In this document: positions 11,902-23,843 of the stretch, piece after piece
How positions within the stretch are numbered: the stretch's first letter is position 1
How the letters are laid out: every line of letters starts with the position of its first letter
Source of the DNA: Sipunculus nudus
Taxonomy: Eukaryota; Annelida; Sipuncula; Golfingiida; Sipunculidae
DNA: 64,000 nucleotides
NCBI GenBank assembly: GCA_026874595.1
Contig: CM049315.1
Coordinates: 17,691,664 to 17,755,663, forward strand
Direction of reading: 5' to 3'
The notes under the pieces: model-generated
Seen by the model: only the letters and a program-made list of their open reading frames with translations
Database searches by the model: none
Told to the model about the DNA's origin: nothing
Program-made: the position numbers and the translations under genes

Positions 11902-14900
11902 CTAGTAATTTTGCAATTGCCGACAATTTAGCAACTTTGTAGTTCCCTGAATCCTCCGGTAGGGTGAGCTCCTTGGATCATACACTGAGGGGCTCCCATC
12001 CAGCCATTCCGCAAATTGCAAGCAATTTAGCAAATTGTAGTTCACTGAATCCTCTGGTAGAGTGAGCCCCATCTGGTCAAACCCAGAGGGGTCCTCACCT
12101 AGCAATTTTGCAAATTGCTGGCAATTAAGCAACTTTGAAATTCCCTGAATCTCCTGGTAGGGCGAGCCCCCGACGGGCATACACTGAGGGGCTCCCATAC
12201 AGCAATTCCGCAAATTGCCGGCAATTTAGCAACTTTTTAGTTCTCTGAATCCTCTGGTAAAGTGAGCCCCATCTGGTCAAACACAGAGGGATCCCTTCTA
12301 TCAATTTCGCATATTGCTTGCAATTAATCAACTTTGTAGTTCCCTAAATCTCCCGGTAGGGCGAGCCTCGGACGGTCATACACTGAGGGGCTCCCATCCA
12401 GCAATTCCGCAAATTGCCGGCAATTTAGCAACTTTGTAGTTCCTTGAATGCTCAGGTAGGGTGAGTCCCGGGGATCATACACTGAGGGGCTCCCTTCCAG
12501 CAATTCCGCTAATTGCCGGCAATTAAACAACTTGGTAGTTCTCTGAATCTCCCGGTAGGTTAAGCCCCCGCCGGTCAAACACAGAGGGGTCCGCATCTCG
12601 CAATTTCGCAAATTGCTGGCAATTAAGCAACTTTGTTGTTCCCTGAATCTCCCGGTAGGGCGAGTCCCCGCCAGTCAAACACAGAGGGGTCCCCATCTAG
12701 CAATTTTGCAAATTGCTGGCAATTAGACAACTTTGAAGTTCCCTGAATCTCCCGGTAGTGTGAGCCCTCGATGGTCACACACTGAGGGGCTCCCATCCAG
12801 CAATTCCGCAAATTGCCGGCAAGTTAGCAACTTTGTAGTTCCCTGAATGCTCCGGTAGGATGAGCCATGGGGACCATACACTGAGGGGCTCCCATCCAGC
12901 AATTACGCAAATTGCCGGCAACTTAGCAAATTTGTAGTTCTCCGAATCATCCGGTAAAGTGAGCCGCATCTGGTCAAACTCAGAGGGGTATCCATCTAGC
13001 AAGTATGCGAATTGCTGGCAATTAAGCAACTTTGTTGTTCCCTGAATCTCCCGGTAGGGCGAGTTCCCGCCGGTCAAACACTGAGGGGCTCCCATCCAGC
13101 AATTCCGCAAATTGCTGGCAATCAGACAACTTTGAAGTTCCCTGATTCCTCCGGTAAAAATGAGCCCCATCTGGGCATACACAGAGGGGTCCCCATCAAG
13201 CAATTTCGCGAATTGCCAGCAATTCAGCAACTTTGTAGTTCTCTGAATGCTCAGGTAGGCTGAGTCCCGGGGATCATACACTGAGGGGCTCGCTTCCAGC
13301 AATTCCGCAAATTGCCGGCAATTTAACAACTTGGTAGTTCTCTGAATCTCCCGGTAGGTTGAGCCCCCGCCGGTCAAACACAGAGGGGTCCCCATCTAGC
13401 AATTTCGCAAAGTGCTGGCAATTAAGCAACTTTGTTGTTCCCTGAATCTCCCGGTAGGGTGAGCCCCCACCAGTCAAACAAAGAGGGGTCCCCATCTAGT
13501 AATTTTGCAATTGCCGACAATTTAGCAACTTTGTAGTTCCCTGAATCCTCCGGTAGGGTGAGCTCCTTGGATCATACACTGAGGGGCTCCCATCCAGCCA
13601 TTCCGCAAATTGCAAGCAATTTAGCAAATTGTAGTTCACTGAATCCTCTGGTAGAGTGAGCCCCATCTGGTCAAACCCAGAGGGGTCCTCACCTAGCAAT
13701 TTTGCAAATTGCTGGCAATTAAGCAACTTTGAAATTCCCTGAATCTCCTGGTAGGGCGAGCCCCCGACGGGCATACACTGAGGGGCTCCCATACAGCAAT
13801 TCCGCAAATTGCCGGCAATTTAGCAACTTTTTAGTTCTCTGAATCCTCGGGTAAAGTGAGCCCCATCTGGTCAAACACAGAGGGATCCCTTCTATCAATT
13901 TCGCATATTGCTTGCAATTAATCAACTTTGTAGTTCCCTAAATCTCCCGGTAGGGCGAGCCTCGGACGGTCATACACTGAGGGGCTCCCATCCAGCAATT
14001 CCGCAAATTGCCGGCAATTTAGCAACTTTGTAGTTCCTTGAATGCTCAGGTAGGGTGAGTCCCGGGGATCACACACTGAGGGGCTCCCTTCCAGCAATTC
14101 CGCTAATTGCCGGCAATTAAACAACTTGGTAGTTCTCTGAATCTCCCGGTAGGTTAAGCCCCCGCCGGTCAAACACAGAGGGGTCCGCATCTCGCAATTT
14201 CGCAAATTGCTGGCAATTAAGCAACTTTGTTGTTCCCTGAATCTCCCGGTAGGGCGAGTCCCCGCCAGTCAAACACAGAGGGGTCCCCATCTAGCAATTT
14301 TGCAAATTGCTGGCAATTAGACAACTTTGAAGTTCCCTGAATCTCCCGGTAGTGTGAGCCCTCGATGGTCACACACTGAGGGGCTCCCATCCAGCAATTC
14401 CGCAAATTGCCGGCAAGTTAGCAACTTTGTAGTTCCCTGAATGCTCCGGTAGGATGAGCCATGGGGACCATACACTGAGGGGCTCCCATCCAGCAATTAC
14501 GCAAATTGCCGGCAACTTAGCAAATTTGTAGTTCTCCGAATCATCCGGTAAAGTGAGCCGCATCTGGTCAAACTCAGAGGGGTATCCATCTAGCAAGTAT
14601 GCGAATTGCTGGCAATTAAGCAACTTTGTTGTTCCCTGAATCTCCCGGTAGGGCGAGTTCCCGCCGGTCAAACACTGAGGGGCTCCCATCCAGCAATTCC
14701 GCAAATTGCTGGCAATCAGACAACTTTGAAGTTCCCTGATTCCTCCGGTAAAAATGAGCCCCATCTGGGCATACACAGAGGGGTCCCCATCAAGCAATTT
14801 CGCGAATTGCCAGCAATTCAGCAACTTTGTAGTTCTCTGAATGCTCAGGTAGGCTGAGTCCCGGGGATCATACACTGAGGGGCTCGCTTCCAGCAATTCC

Positions 14901-15089
14901 GCAAATTGCCGGCAATTTAACAACTTGGTAGTTCTCTGAATCTCCCGGTAGGTTGAGCCCCCGCCGGTCAAACACAGAGGGGTCCCCATCTAGCAATTTC
15001 GCAAAGTTCTGGCAATTAAGCAACTTTGTTGTTGCCTGAATCTCCCGGTAGGGTGAGCCCCCACCAGTCAAACAAAGAGGGGTCCCCAT
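11902..15089 (+). repeat. Two consecutive 1594-bp (16-monomer) higher-order repeats
   Basis: Positions 11902-13495 and 13496-15089 match at an offset of 1594 bp, which is twice 797. They are nearly identical over the whole length, including variant units such as 'cacacactgaggggctccc' and 'gcatattgcttgcaattaatc'. Differences are few, for example 'cctctggtaaag' at 12252 against 'cctcgggtaaag' at 13846, and 'atcatacac' against 'atcacacac' near 14069. This is the cleanest higher-order unit in the array. Confidence 0.85.
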
Positions 15090-17699
15090 CTAGTAATTTT
15101 GCAATTGCCGACAATTTAGCAACTTTGTAGTTCCCTGAATCCTCCGGTAGGGTGAGCTCCTTGGATCATACACTGAGGGGCTCCCATCCAGCCATTCCGC
15201 AGGCAATTAAGCAACTTTGTTGTTGCCTGAATCTCCCGGTAGGGTTAGCCCCCACCAGTCAAACAAAGAGGGGTCCCCATCTAGTAATTTTGCAATTGCC
15301 GACAATTTAGCAACTTTGTAGTTCCCTGAATCCTCCGGTAGGGTGAGCTCCTTGGATCATACACTGAGGGGCTCCCATCCAGCCATTCCGCAGGCAATTA
15401 AGCAACTTTGTTGTTGCCTGAATCTCCCGGTAGGGTTAGCCCCCACCAGTCAAACACAGAGGGGTCCGCATCTCGCAATTTCGCAAATTGCTGGCAATTA
15501 AGCAACTTTGTTGTTCCCTGAATCTCCCGGTAGGTTGAGCCCCCGCCGGTCAAACACAGAGGGGTCCCCATCTAGCAATTTCGCAAAGTTCTGGCAATTA
15601 AGCAACTTTGTTGTTCCCTGAATCTCCCGGTAGTGTGAGCCCTCGATGGTCACACACAGAGGGGTCCCCATCTAGCAATTTTGCAAATTGCTGGCAATTA
15701 GACAACTTTGAAGTTCCCTGAATCTCCCGGTACTGTGAGCCCTCGATGGTCACACACTGAGGGGCTCCCATCCAGGAATCCCGCAAATTGCCGGCAATTT
15801 AGCAATTTTGTAGTTCTCTGAATCCCCCGGTAGGGTGAGCCCCCGACGGTCAAACACAGAGGGGTCCCCATCTAGCAATTTCGCAAATTGCTGGCAATTA
15901 AGCAACTTTGTTGTTCCCTGAATCTCCCGGTAGGGCGAGTCCCCGCCGGTCAAACACTGAGGGGCTCCCATCCAGCAATTCCGCAAATTGCCGGCAATCA
16001 GACTACTTTGAAGTTCCCTGATTCCTCCGGTAAAAATGAGCCCCATCTGGGCATACACAGAGGGGTCCCCATCAAGCAATTTCGCAAATTGCCAGCAATT
16101 CAGCAACTTTGTAGTTCTCTGAATGCTCAGGTAGGCTGAGTCCCGGGGATCATACACTGAGGGGCTCGCTTCCAGCAATTCCGCAAATTGCCGGCAATTT
16201 AACAACTTGGTAGTTCTCTGAATCTCCCGGTAGGTTGAGCCCCCGCCGGTCAAACACAGAGGGGTCCCCATCTAGCAATTTCGCAAAGTGCTGGCAATTA
16301 AGCAACTTTGTTGTTCCCTGAATCTCCCGGTAGGGCGAGTCCCCGCCGGTCAAACACAGAGGGGTCCCCATGTAGCAATTCCGCAAACTGCCGGCAATTT
16401 AGCAACTTTGTAGTTCTAAGAATCCTCCGTTAGGGTGACCCCCGGGGATCATACACTGACGGGCTCCCTTCCATCAATTTCGCAAATTGCCGGCAATTTC
16501 GCAACTTTATAGTTCTCTGAATCCCCCTGTAGGGTGAGCCCCGCCGGTCAAACACAGAGGGGCACCCATGTAGCAATTCCGCAAATTGCTGGCAATTTAG
16601 CAACTTTGTAATTCCCTGAATCCTCCGTTAGGGTGAGCCCACTTCGGCTATACACAGAGGGGTCCCCATCTAGCAATTCCGCAAATTGCCGGCAATTCAG
16701 CAACTTTGTAGTTCCCTGAATCCTCAGGTAGGGTGAGCCCCGGGGATCATACACTGATAGGGCTCCCATCAAGCAATTCCGCAAATTGCCGGCAATTTAG
16801 CAACTTTGTTGTTCTCTGAATCCCCGGTAGGGTGAGCCCCCACCAGTCAAACAAAGAGGGGTCCCCATCTAGTAATTTTGCAATTTCCGACAATTTAGCA
16901 ACTTTGTAGTTCCCTGAATTCTCCGGTGGGGTGAGCTCCTTGGATCATACACTGAGGGGCTCCCATCCAGCCATTCCGCAAATTGCAAGCAATTTAGCAA
17001 ATTGTAGTTCACTGAATCCTCTGGTAGAGTGAGCTCCATCTGGTCAAACCCAGAGGGGTCCTCACCTAGCAATTTTGTAAATTGCTGGCAATTAAGCAAC
17101 TTTGAAATTCCCTGAATCTCCTGGTAGGGCGAGCCCCCGACGGGCATACACTGAGGGGCTCCCATACAGCAATTCCGCAAATTGCCGGCAATTTAGCAAC
17201 TTTTTAGTTCTCTGAATCCTCGGGTAAAGTGAGCCCCATCTGGTCAAACACAGAGGGATCCCTTCTATCAATTCCGCAAATTGCCGGCAATTTAGCAACT
17301 TTGTAGTTCCTTGAATGCTCAGGTAGGGTGAGTCCCGGGGATCATTCACTGAGGGGCTCCCTTCCAGCAATTCCGCTAATTGCCGGCAATTAAACAACTT
17401 GGTAGTTCTCTGAATCTCCCGGTAGGTTAAGCCCCCGCCGGTCAAACACAGAGGGGTCCCCATCTCGCAATTTCGCAAATTGCTGGCAATTAAGCAACTT
17501 TGTTGTTCCCTGAATCTCCCGGTAGGGCGAGTCCCCGCCAGTCAAACACAGAGGGGTCCCCATCTAGCAATTTTGCAAATTGCTGGCAATTAGACAACTT
17601 TGAAGTTCCCTGAATCTCCCGGTAGTGTGAGCCCTCGATGGTCACACACTGAGGGGCTCCCATCCAGCAATTCCGCAAATTGCCGGCAAGTTAGCAACT

Positions 17700-20600
17700 T
17701 TGTAGTTCCCTGAATGCTCAGGTAGGGTGAGCCCCGGGGATCATACACCGAGGGGCTCCCATCCAGCAATGTCGCAAATTGCCGGAAATTTAGCAACTTG
17801 GTAGTTCTCTGAATCCCCATGTAGGGTGAGCCCCGCCGGTCAAACACAAAAGGGTCCCCATCTAGCAATTTTGGAAATTGCCTGCAATTTAGGATTTTTG
17901 TAGTTCTCTGATTCCTCCGGTAGAATGAGCCCCATCTGGTCAAACCCAGAGGGGTCCCCTTCTAGCAATTTCGCAAATTGCTGACAATTAAGCAAATTTG
18001 TAGTTCCCTGAATCTTCCGGTAGGGCGAGTCCACGCCGGTCAAACAGAGAGGGGTCCCCATGTAGCTATTCCGCAAATTGCCGGCAAATTAGCAACTTTG
18101 TAGTCCTTAGAATCCTCCGTTAGGGTGAGCCCACTACGGTTAAGCACAGATGGGTCCCCATCTAGCAATTTTGCAAATTGCCGGCAATTTAGCAAGTTTG
18201 TAGTTCTTAGAATCCTCCGTTAGGGTGAGCCTACTACGCTTATTCACAGAGGGGTCCCCATCTAGCAATTCCGCAAATTGCCGGCAATTCAGCATCTTTG
18301 TAGTTCCCTGAATCCTCCGGTAGGCTGAGCTCCGGGGATCATACAGAAAAGGGCTCCCGCAAATTGCCGGCAATTTAGCAACTTTGTAGTTCTCTAAATC
18401 CCCCGGTAGGTTGATCCCCCGCCTGTCAAACACAGAAGGGTCCGCGTCACGCAATTGTGGAAATAGCCGGCAATTTAGCAACTTTGTAGTTCCCTGAATG
18501 CTCCGGTAGTGTCAACCCCGGGGATCATACACTGAGGGGCTCCCATCCAGCAATTCCGCAAATTGCTGGCAATTTAGCAACTTAGTAGTTCTCTGAATCC
18601 CCCGGTAGGGTGAGCCCCCGCCGGTCAAATACAAAAGGGTCCCCATCTAGCAATCTTGCAAATTGCCTGCAACTAGCATTTTTGTAGTTCCCTGAATGCT
18701 CAGGTAGGGTGAGCCCCGGGGATCATACACTGAGGGCTCCCATCCAGCAATTTCGCAAATTGCCGGCAATTTAGCAACTTGGTAGTTCTCTGAATCCCCC
18801 TGTAGGGTGAGCCCCGCCGGCCAAACACAGAGGGGCACCAATGTAGCAATTCCGCAAATTGCCGGCAATTTAGCAACCTTTTAGTTCTCTGAATCCTCGG
18901 GTAAAGTGAGCCCCATCTGGTCAAACACAGAGGGATCCCTTCTATCAATTTCGCATATTGCTTGCAATTAAGCAACTTTGTAGTTCCCTAAATCTCCCGG
19001 TAGGGAGAGCCTCGGACGGTCATACACTGAGGGGCTCCCATCCAGCAATTCCGCAAATTGCCGGCAATTTAGCAACTTTGTAGTTCCTTGAATGCTCAGG
19101 TAGGGTGAGTCCCGGGGATCATACACTGAGGGGCTCCCTTCCAGCAATTCCGCTAATTGCCGGCAATTAAACAACTTGGTACTTCTCTGAATCTCCCGGT
19201 AGGTTAAGCCCCCGCCGGTCAAACACAGAGGGGTCCGCATCTCGCAATTTCGCAAATTGCTGGCAATTAAGCAACTTTGTTGTTCCCTGAATCTCCCGGT
19301 AGGGCGAGTCCCCGCCAGTCAAACACAGAGGGGTCCCCATCTAGCAATTTTGCAAATTGCTGGCAATTAGACAACTTTGAAGTTCCCTGAATCTCCCGGT
19401 AGTGTGAGCCCTCGATGGTCACACACTGAGGGGCTCCCATCCAGCAATTCCGCAAATTGCCGGCAAGTTAGCAACTTTGTAGTTCCCTGAATGCTCCGGT
19501 AGGATGAGCCATGGGGACCATACACTGAGGGGCTCCCATCCAGCAATTACGCAAATTGCCGGCAACTTAGCAAATTTGTAGTTCTCCGAATCATCCGGTA
19601 AAGTGAGCCGCATCTGGTCAAACTCAGAGGGGTATCCACCTAGCAAGTATGCGAATTGCTGGCAATTAAGCAACTTTGTTGTTCCCTGAATCTCCCGGTA
19701 GGTTAAGCCCCCGCCGGTCAAACACAGAGGGGTCCCCATCTCGCAATTTCGCAAATTGCTGGCAATAAGCAACTTTGTTGTTCCCTGAATCTCCCGGTAG
19801 GGCGAGTCCCCGCCAGTCAAACACAGAGGGGTCCCCTTCTAGCAATTTTGCAAATTGCTGGCAATTAGACAACTTTGAAGTTCCCTGAATCTCCCGGTAG
19901 TGTAAGCCCTCGATGGTCACACTCTGAGGGGCTCCCATCCAGCAATTCCGCAAATTGCCGGCAAGTTAGCAACTTTGTAGTTCCCTGAAGGCTCCGGTAG
20001 GATGAGCCCCGGGGACCATACACTGAGGGGCTCCCATCCAGCAATTACGCAAATTGCCGGCAACTTAGCAAATTTGTAGTTCTCCGAATCATCCGGTAAA
20101 GTGAGCCGCATCTGGTCAAACTCAGAGGGGTATCCATCTAGCAAGTATGCGAATTGCTGGCAATTAAGCAACTTTGTAGTTCCCTGAATCTCCCGGTAGG
20201 GCGAGTCCCCGCCGGTCAAACACAGAGGGTCCCCATATAGCAATTTTGCAAATTGCTGGCAATTTAACAACTTTGAAGTTCCCTGAATCTCCCGGTAGGG
20301 TTAGCCCTCGACGGTCATACACTGAGTGGCTCCCATCCAGCAATTCCGCAAATTGCAAGCAATTTAGCAACTTGTAGTTCTCTGAATCCTCCGGTAGAGT
20401 TAGCCCCATCTGGTCAAACCCAGAGGGGTCCTCACCTAGCAATTTTGCAAATTGCTGGCAATTAAGCAACTTTGAAGTTCCCTGAATCTCCTGGTAGGGC
20501 GAGCCCCGGCGGGCATACACTGAGGGGCTCCTATTCAGCAATTCCGCAAATTGCCGGCAATTTAGCAACTGTGTAGTTCCCTGAATGCTCCGGTAGGGTG

Positions 20601-23343
20601 CGCCCCGGGGACTATACACTGAGGGGCTCCCATCCAGGAATTCCGCAAATTGCCGGCAATTTAGCAATTTTGTAGTTCTCTGAATCCCCCGGTAGGGTGA
20701 GCCCCCGACGGTCAAACACAGAGGGGTCCCCATCTAGCAATTTCGCAAATTGCTGGCAATTAAGCAACTTTGTTGTTCCCTGAATCTCCCGGTAGGGCCA
20801 GTCCCCGCCGGTCAAACACTGAGGGGCTCCCATCCAGCAATTCCGCAAATTGCCGGCAATCAGACAACTTTGAAGTTCCCTGATTCCTCCGGTAAAAATG
20901 AGCCCCATCTGGGCATACACAGAGGGGTCCCCATCAAGCAATTTCGCAAAGTGCCAGCAATTCAGCAACTTTGTAGTTCTCTGAATGCTCAGGTAGGCTG
21001 AGTCCGGGGGATCATACACTGAGGGGCTCGCTTCCAGCAATTCCGCTAATTGCCGGCAATTTAACAACTTGGTAGTTCTCTGAATCTCCCGGTAGGTTGA
21101 GCCCCCGCCGGTCAAACACAGAGGGGTCCCCATCTAGCAATTTCGCAAAGTGCTGGCAATTAAGCAACTTTGTTGTTCCCTGAATCTCCCGGTAGGGCGA
21201 GTCCCCGCCGGTCAAACACAGAGGGGTCCCCATGTAGCAATTCCGCAAACTGCCGGCAATTTAGCAACTTTGTATTTCTTAGAATCCTCCGTTAGGGTGA
21301 CCCCCGGGGATCATACACTGACGGGCTCCCTTCCACCAATTTCGCAAATTGCCGGCAATTTCGCAACTTTATAGTTCTCTGAATCCCCCTGTAGGGTGAG
21401 CCCCGCCCGTCAAACACAGAGGGGTACCCATGTAGCAATTCCGCAAATTGCTGGCAATTTAGCAACTTTGTAATTCCCTGAATCTTCCGTTAGGGTGAGC
21501 CCACTACGGCTATACACAGAGGGGTCCCCATCTAGCAATTCCGCACACTGCCGGCAATTTAGCAACTTTGTATTTCCCTGAATACTCCGGTAGGGTGAGC
21601 CCCGGGGATCATACACCGAGGGGGCTACATCTAGCAATTCCGCAAATTGCCGGCAATTAAGCAACTTTGTAGTTCTCTGAATCCTCCGGTAGAGTACGCC
21701 CCATCTGGTCAAACACAAAGGGGTCCCCATCTAGCAATTTTGCAAATAGCCGGCAATTTAGCAACTTTGTATTTCCCTGAATCCTCCGGTAGGCTGAGCT
21801 CCGGGGATCATACAGAGAGGGGCTCCCATCCAGCAATTCCGCAAATTGCCGGCAATTTAGCAACTTTGTAGTTCTCTGAATCCCCCGGTAGGTTGATCCC
21901 CCGCCTGTCAAACACAGAAGGGTCCGCATCAAGCAATTGTGGAAATATCCGGCAATTTAGCAACTTTGTCGTTCCCTGAATGCTCCGGTAGTGTGAACCC
22001 CGGGGATCATACACTGAGGGGCTCCCATCCAGCAATTCCGCAAATTGCCGGCAATTTAGCAACTTTGTAGTTTTCTGAATGCTCCGGTAGGTTAAGCCCC
22101 CGCCGGTCAAACACAGAGGGGTCCCCATCCAGTTATTTTGCAAATTGCCTGCAATTTAGCAACTTTGTAGTTCCCTGAATGCTCCGGTAGGGTGAGCCCC
22201 CGACGATTATACACTGAGGTGCTCCAATCCAGCAATTCCGCAAATTGCCGGCAATTTCGCAACTTAGTAGTTCTCTGAATCTCCCGGTAGGGTGAGCCCT
22301 CGACGGTCATACACTGTGGGGCTCCAATCCAGCAATTCCGCAAATTTCCGGCAATTTAGCAACTTTGTAGTTCCCTGAATGCTCCGGTAGGGTAAGCCCC
22401 GGGGATCATACACTGAGGGGTTGCCATCCAGCAATTCCGCAAATTGCCGACAATTAAGCAACTTAGTAGTTCTCTGAATCCCCCGGTAGGGTGAGCCCCC
22501 GCCGGTCAAACACAGAGGGGTCCCCATCTAGCAATTTTCCATTGCCTGCAATTTAGCAACTTTGTAGTTCCCTGAATGCTCAGGTAGGGTGAGCCCCGGG
22601 GATCCTACACTGAGGGGCTCCCATCCAGCAATTCCGCAAATTGCCGGCAATTTAGCAACTTTGTAGTTCTCTGAATCCTCCGGTAAAAATGAGCCCCATC
22701 TGGGCAAACACCGAGGGGTCCCCATCAAGCAATTTCGCAAATTGCCAGAATTTAGCAACTTTGTAGTTCTCTGAATGCTCAGGTAGGGTGAGCTCCTGAC
22801 GGTCATACACTGAGGAGCCCCCATCTAGAAATTCCGCAAATTGCCGGCAATTAAGCAACTTTGTAGTTCTCTGAATCCTCCGGTAGAGTACGCCCCAGGC
22901 GGTCATACACTGAGGAGCCCCCATCTAGCAATTCCGCAAATTGCCAGCAATTTAGCAACTTTGTAGTTCTCTGATTGCTGCGGTAGGGTGAGCCTCGGGG
23001 ATTATACACCGAGGGGGCTACATCTAGCAATTCCGCAAATTGCCGGCAATTAAGCAACTTTGTAGATCTCTGAATCCTCCGGTAGAGTACGCCCCGGGCG
23101 GTCATACACAGAGGTGTCCCCATCTTGCTATTCCGCAAAATGCCAGCAATTTAGTAACTTTGCAGATCTCTGAATGCTCTGATAGGGTGAGCCCCGGGGA
23201 TCATACACTATGGGGGCTACATCTAGCAATTCCGCAAATTGCCAGCAATTTAACAACTTTGTAGTTTTCTGAATGTGCCGGTAGGGTGAGCCCCCGGCGG
23301 TCATATACAGAGGGGTCCCCATCTTGCAATTTCACAAATTGCA
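17700..23343 (+). repeat. Diverged right flank of satellite A
   Basis: Monomers here carry more private substitutions than those to the left, for example 'aattttggaaattgcctgc' (17869), 'ggaaatatccggc' (21941), 'gtagatctctgaatgctctg' (23161) and 'tcacaaattgcag' at the last unit. Apart from one HOR-like island at about 18960-21250, the higher-order order is lost. The last recognisable unit ends near 23343, where the sequence turns abruptly AT-rich. Older, unhomogenised monomers at an array edge are the usual pattern for satellites. Confidence 0.75.
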
Positions 23344-23602
23344 GTGTCCCCTGGTGGGCAAAGTTATGCAGCATACAATACAGTTTCCACGAGGTCATGC
23401 ATGACAACATAACTAACTTTTAAGTGAACAGACTATGAACAGTGCACACAAAGTTACAAATTTAGTGATATCACGTATACAATCCAACGTAGTAAATTAT
23501 CTACATTTTTTTTATAGTTTGCAGTATTACACGTTAATTTGCAAACCACAATACAATTTGATATTATATTGACCTTAAATGGTTAGAGTACACTCTATTA
23601 CA
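23344..23602. other. Array border, AT-rich, no gene seen
   Basis: This short stretch lies between the last satellite A monomer and the MITE. It is AT-rich with an imperfect T-run at 23506-23515. I see no coding signal or repeat family in it. Confidence 0.6.
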
Positions 23603-23843
23603 CCACAGGCGCTTTAATTGCTATTAGTGTAGATTTCGGTTGAATTTGTTTATTTTTTGGGTCATTTCATTATAATTATTACTAATCTGACATTTTCCTA
23701 GCGTTTTTTTTTCGCATCCCTTTATTATTACTTTATATTTGAGATAGGCAGGCAAGATGCCCCCGTTGTTTAACCGAAATTTAAACAAAATTTCTCAAAT
23801 TTAACCGAAATCTGTACACTAATAGCAATTCAAGCGCCTGTGG
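23603..23843. mobile_element. 241-bp MITE-like element with long terminal inverted repeats
   Basis: The left end (23603-23648) reads 'ccacaggcgctttaattgct', then 'attagtgtagatttcggttg'. The right end (about 23796-23843) is its reverse complement with few mismatches: 'aaccgaaatctgtacactaa', then 'tagcaattcaagcgcctgtg'. The arms are about 46 bp with one 2-base indel, around an AT-rich centre of about 145 bp with no coding capacity. This structure is typical of a miniature inverted-repeat transposable element. The target duplication is unclear; a TA lies close outside both ends. The family is not recognised. Confidence 0.75.

Larger units (their letters stand above)
1..23343 (+). repeat. Satellite A: 23.3-kb tandem array, monomer about 99-100 bp
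   Basis: The same unit recurs head to tail from the first base to about 23343, roughly 234 times, so the array extends beyond the left edge of the window. Each monomer reads in order: 'actttgtagtt', 'ccctgaatc', 'ccggtagggtgagcccc', a variable ten-base stretch, 'catacactgaggggctccc' or 'aaacacagaggggtcccc', 'gcaattccgcaaattgc', 'cggcaatttagcaa'. Two broad variants exist: type A (gatcatacactg...ctcccatccagc) and type B (ggtcaaacacag...tccccatctagc). They alternate irregularly, and hybrid units occur. Units are mostly 99 or 100 bp, with some shorter. All copies point the same way. This is satellite DNA. A centromeric or heterochromatic location is plausible but cannot be shown from sequence alone. 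Confidence 0.98.

Noticed and set aside
1-23343. CRISPR-like array (regular repeats and spacers)
   Set aside because: The whole unit repeats, with no unique spacers, the period is about 100 bp, and the context is eukaryotic.
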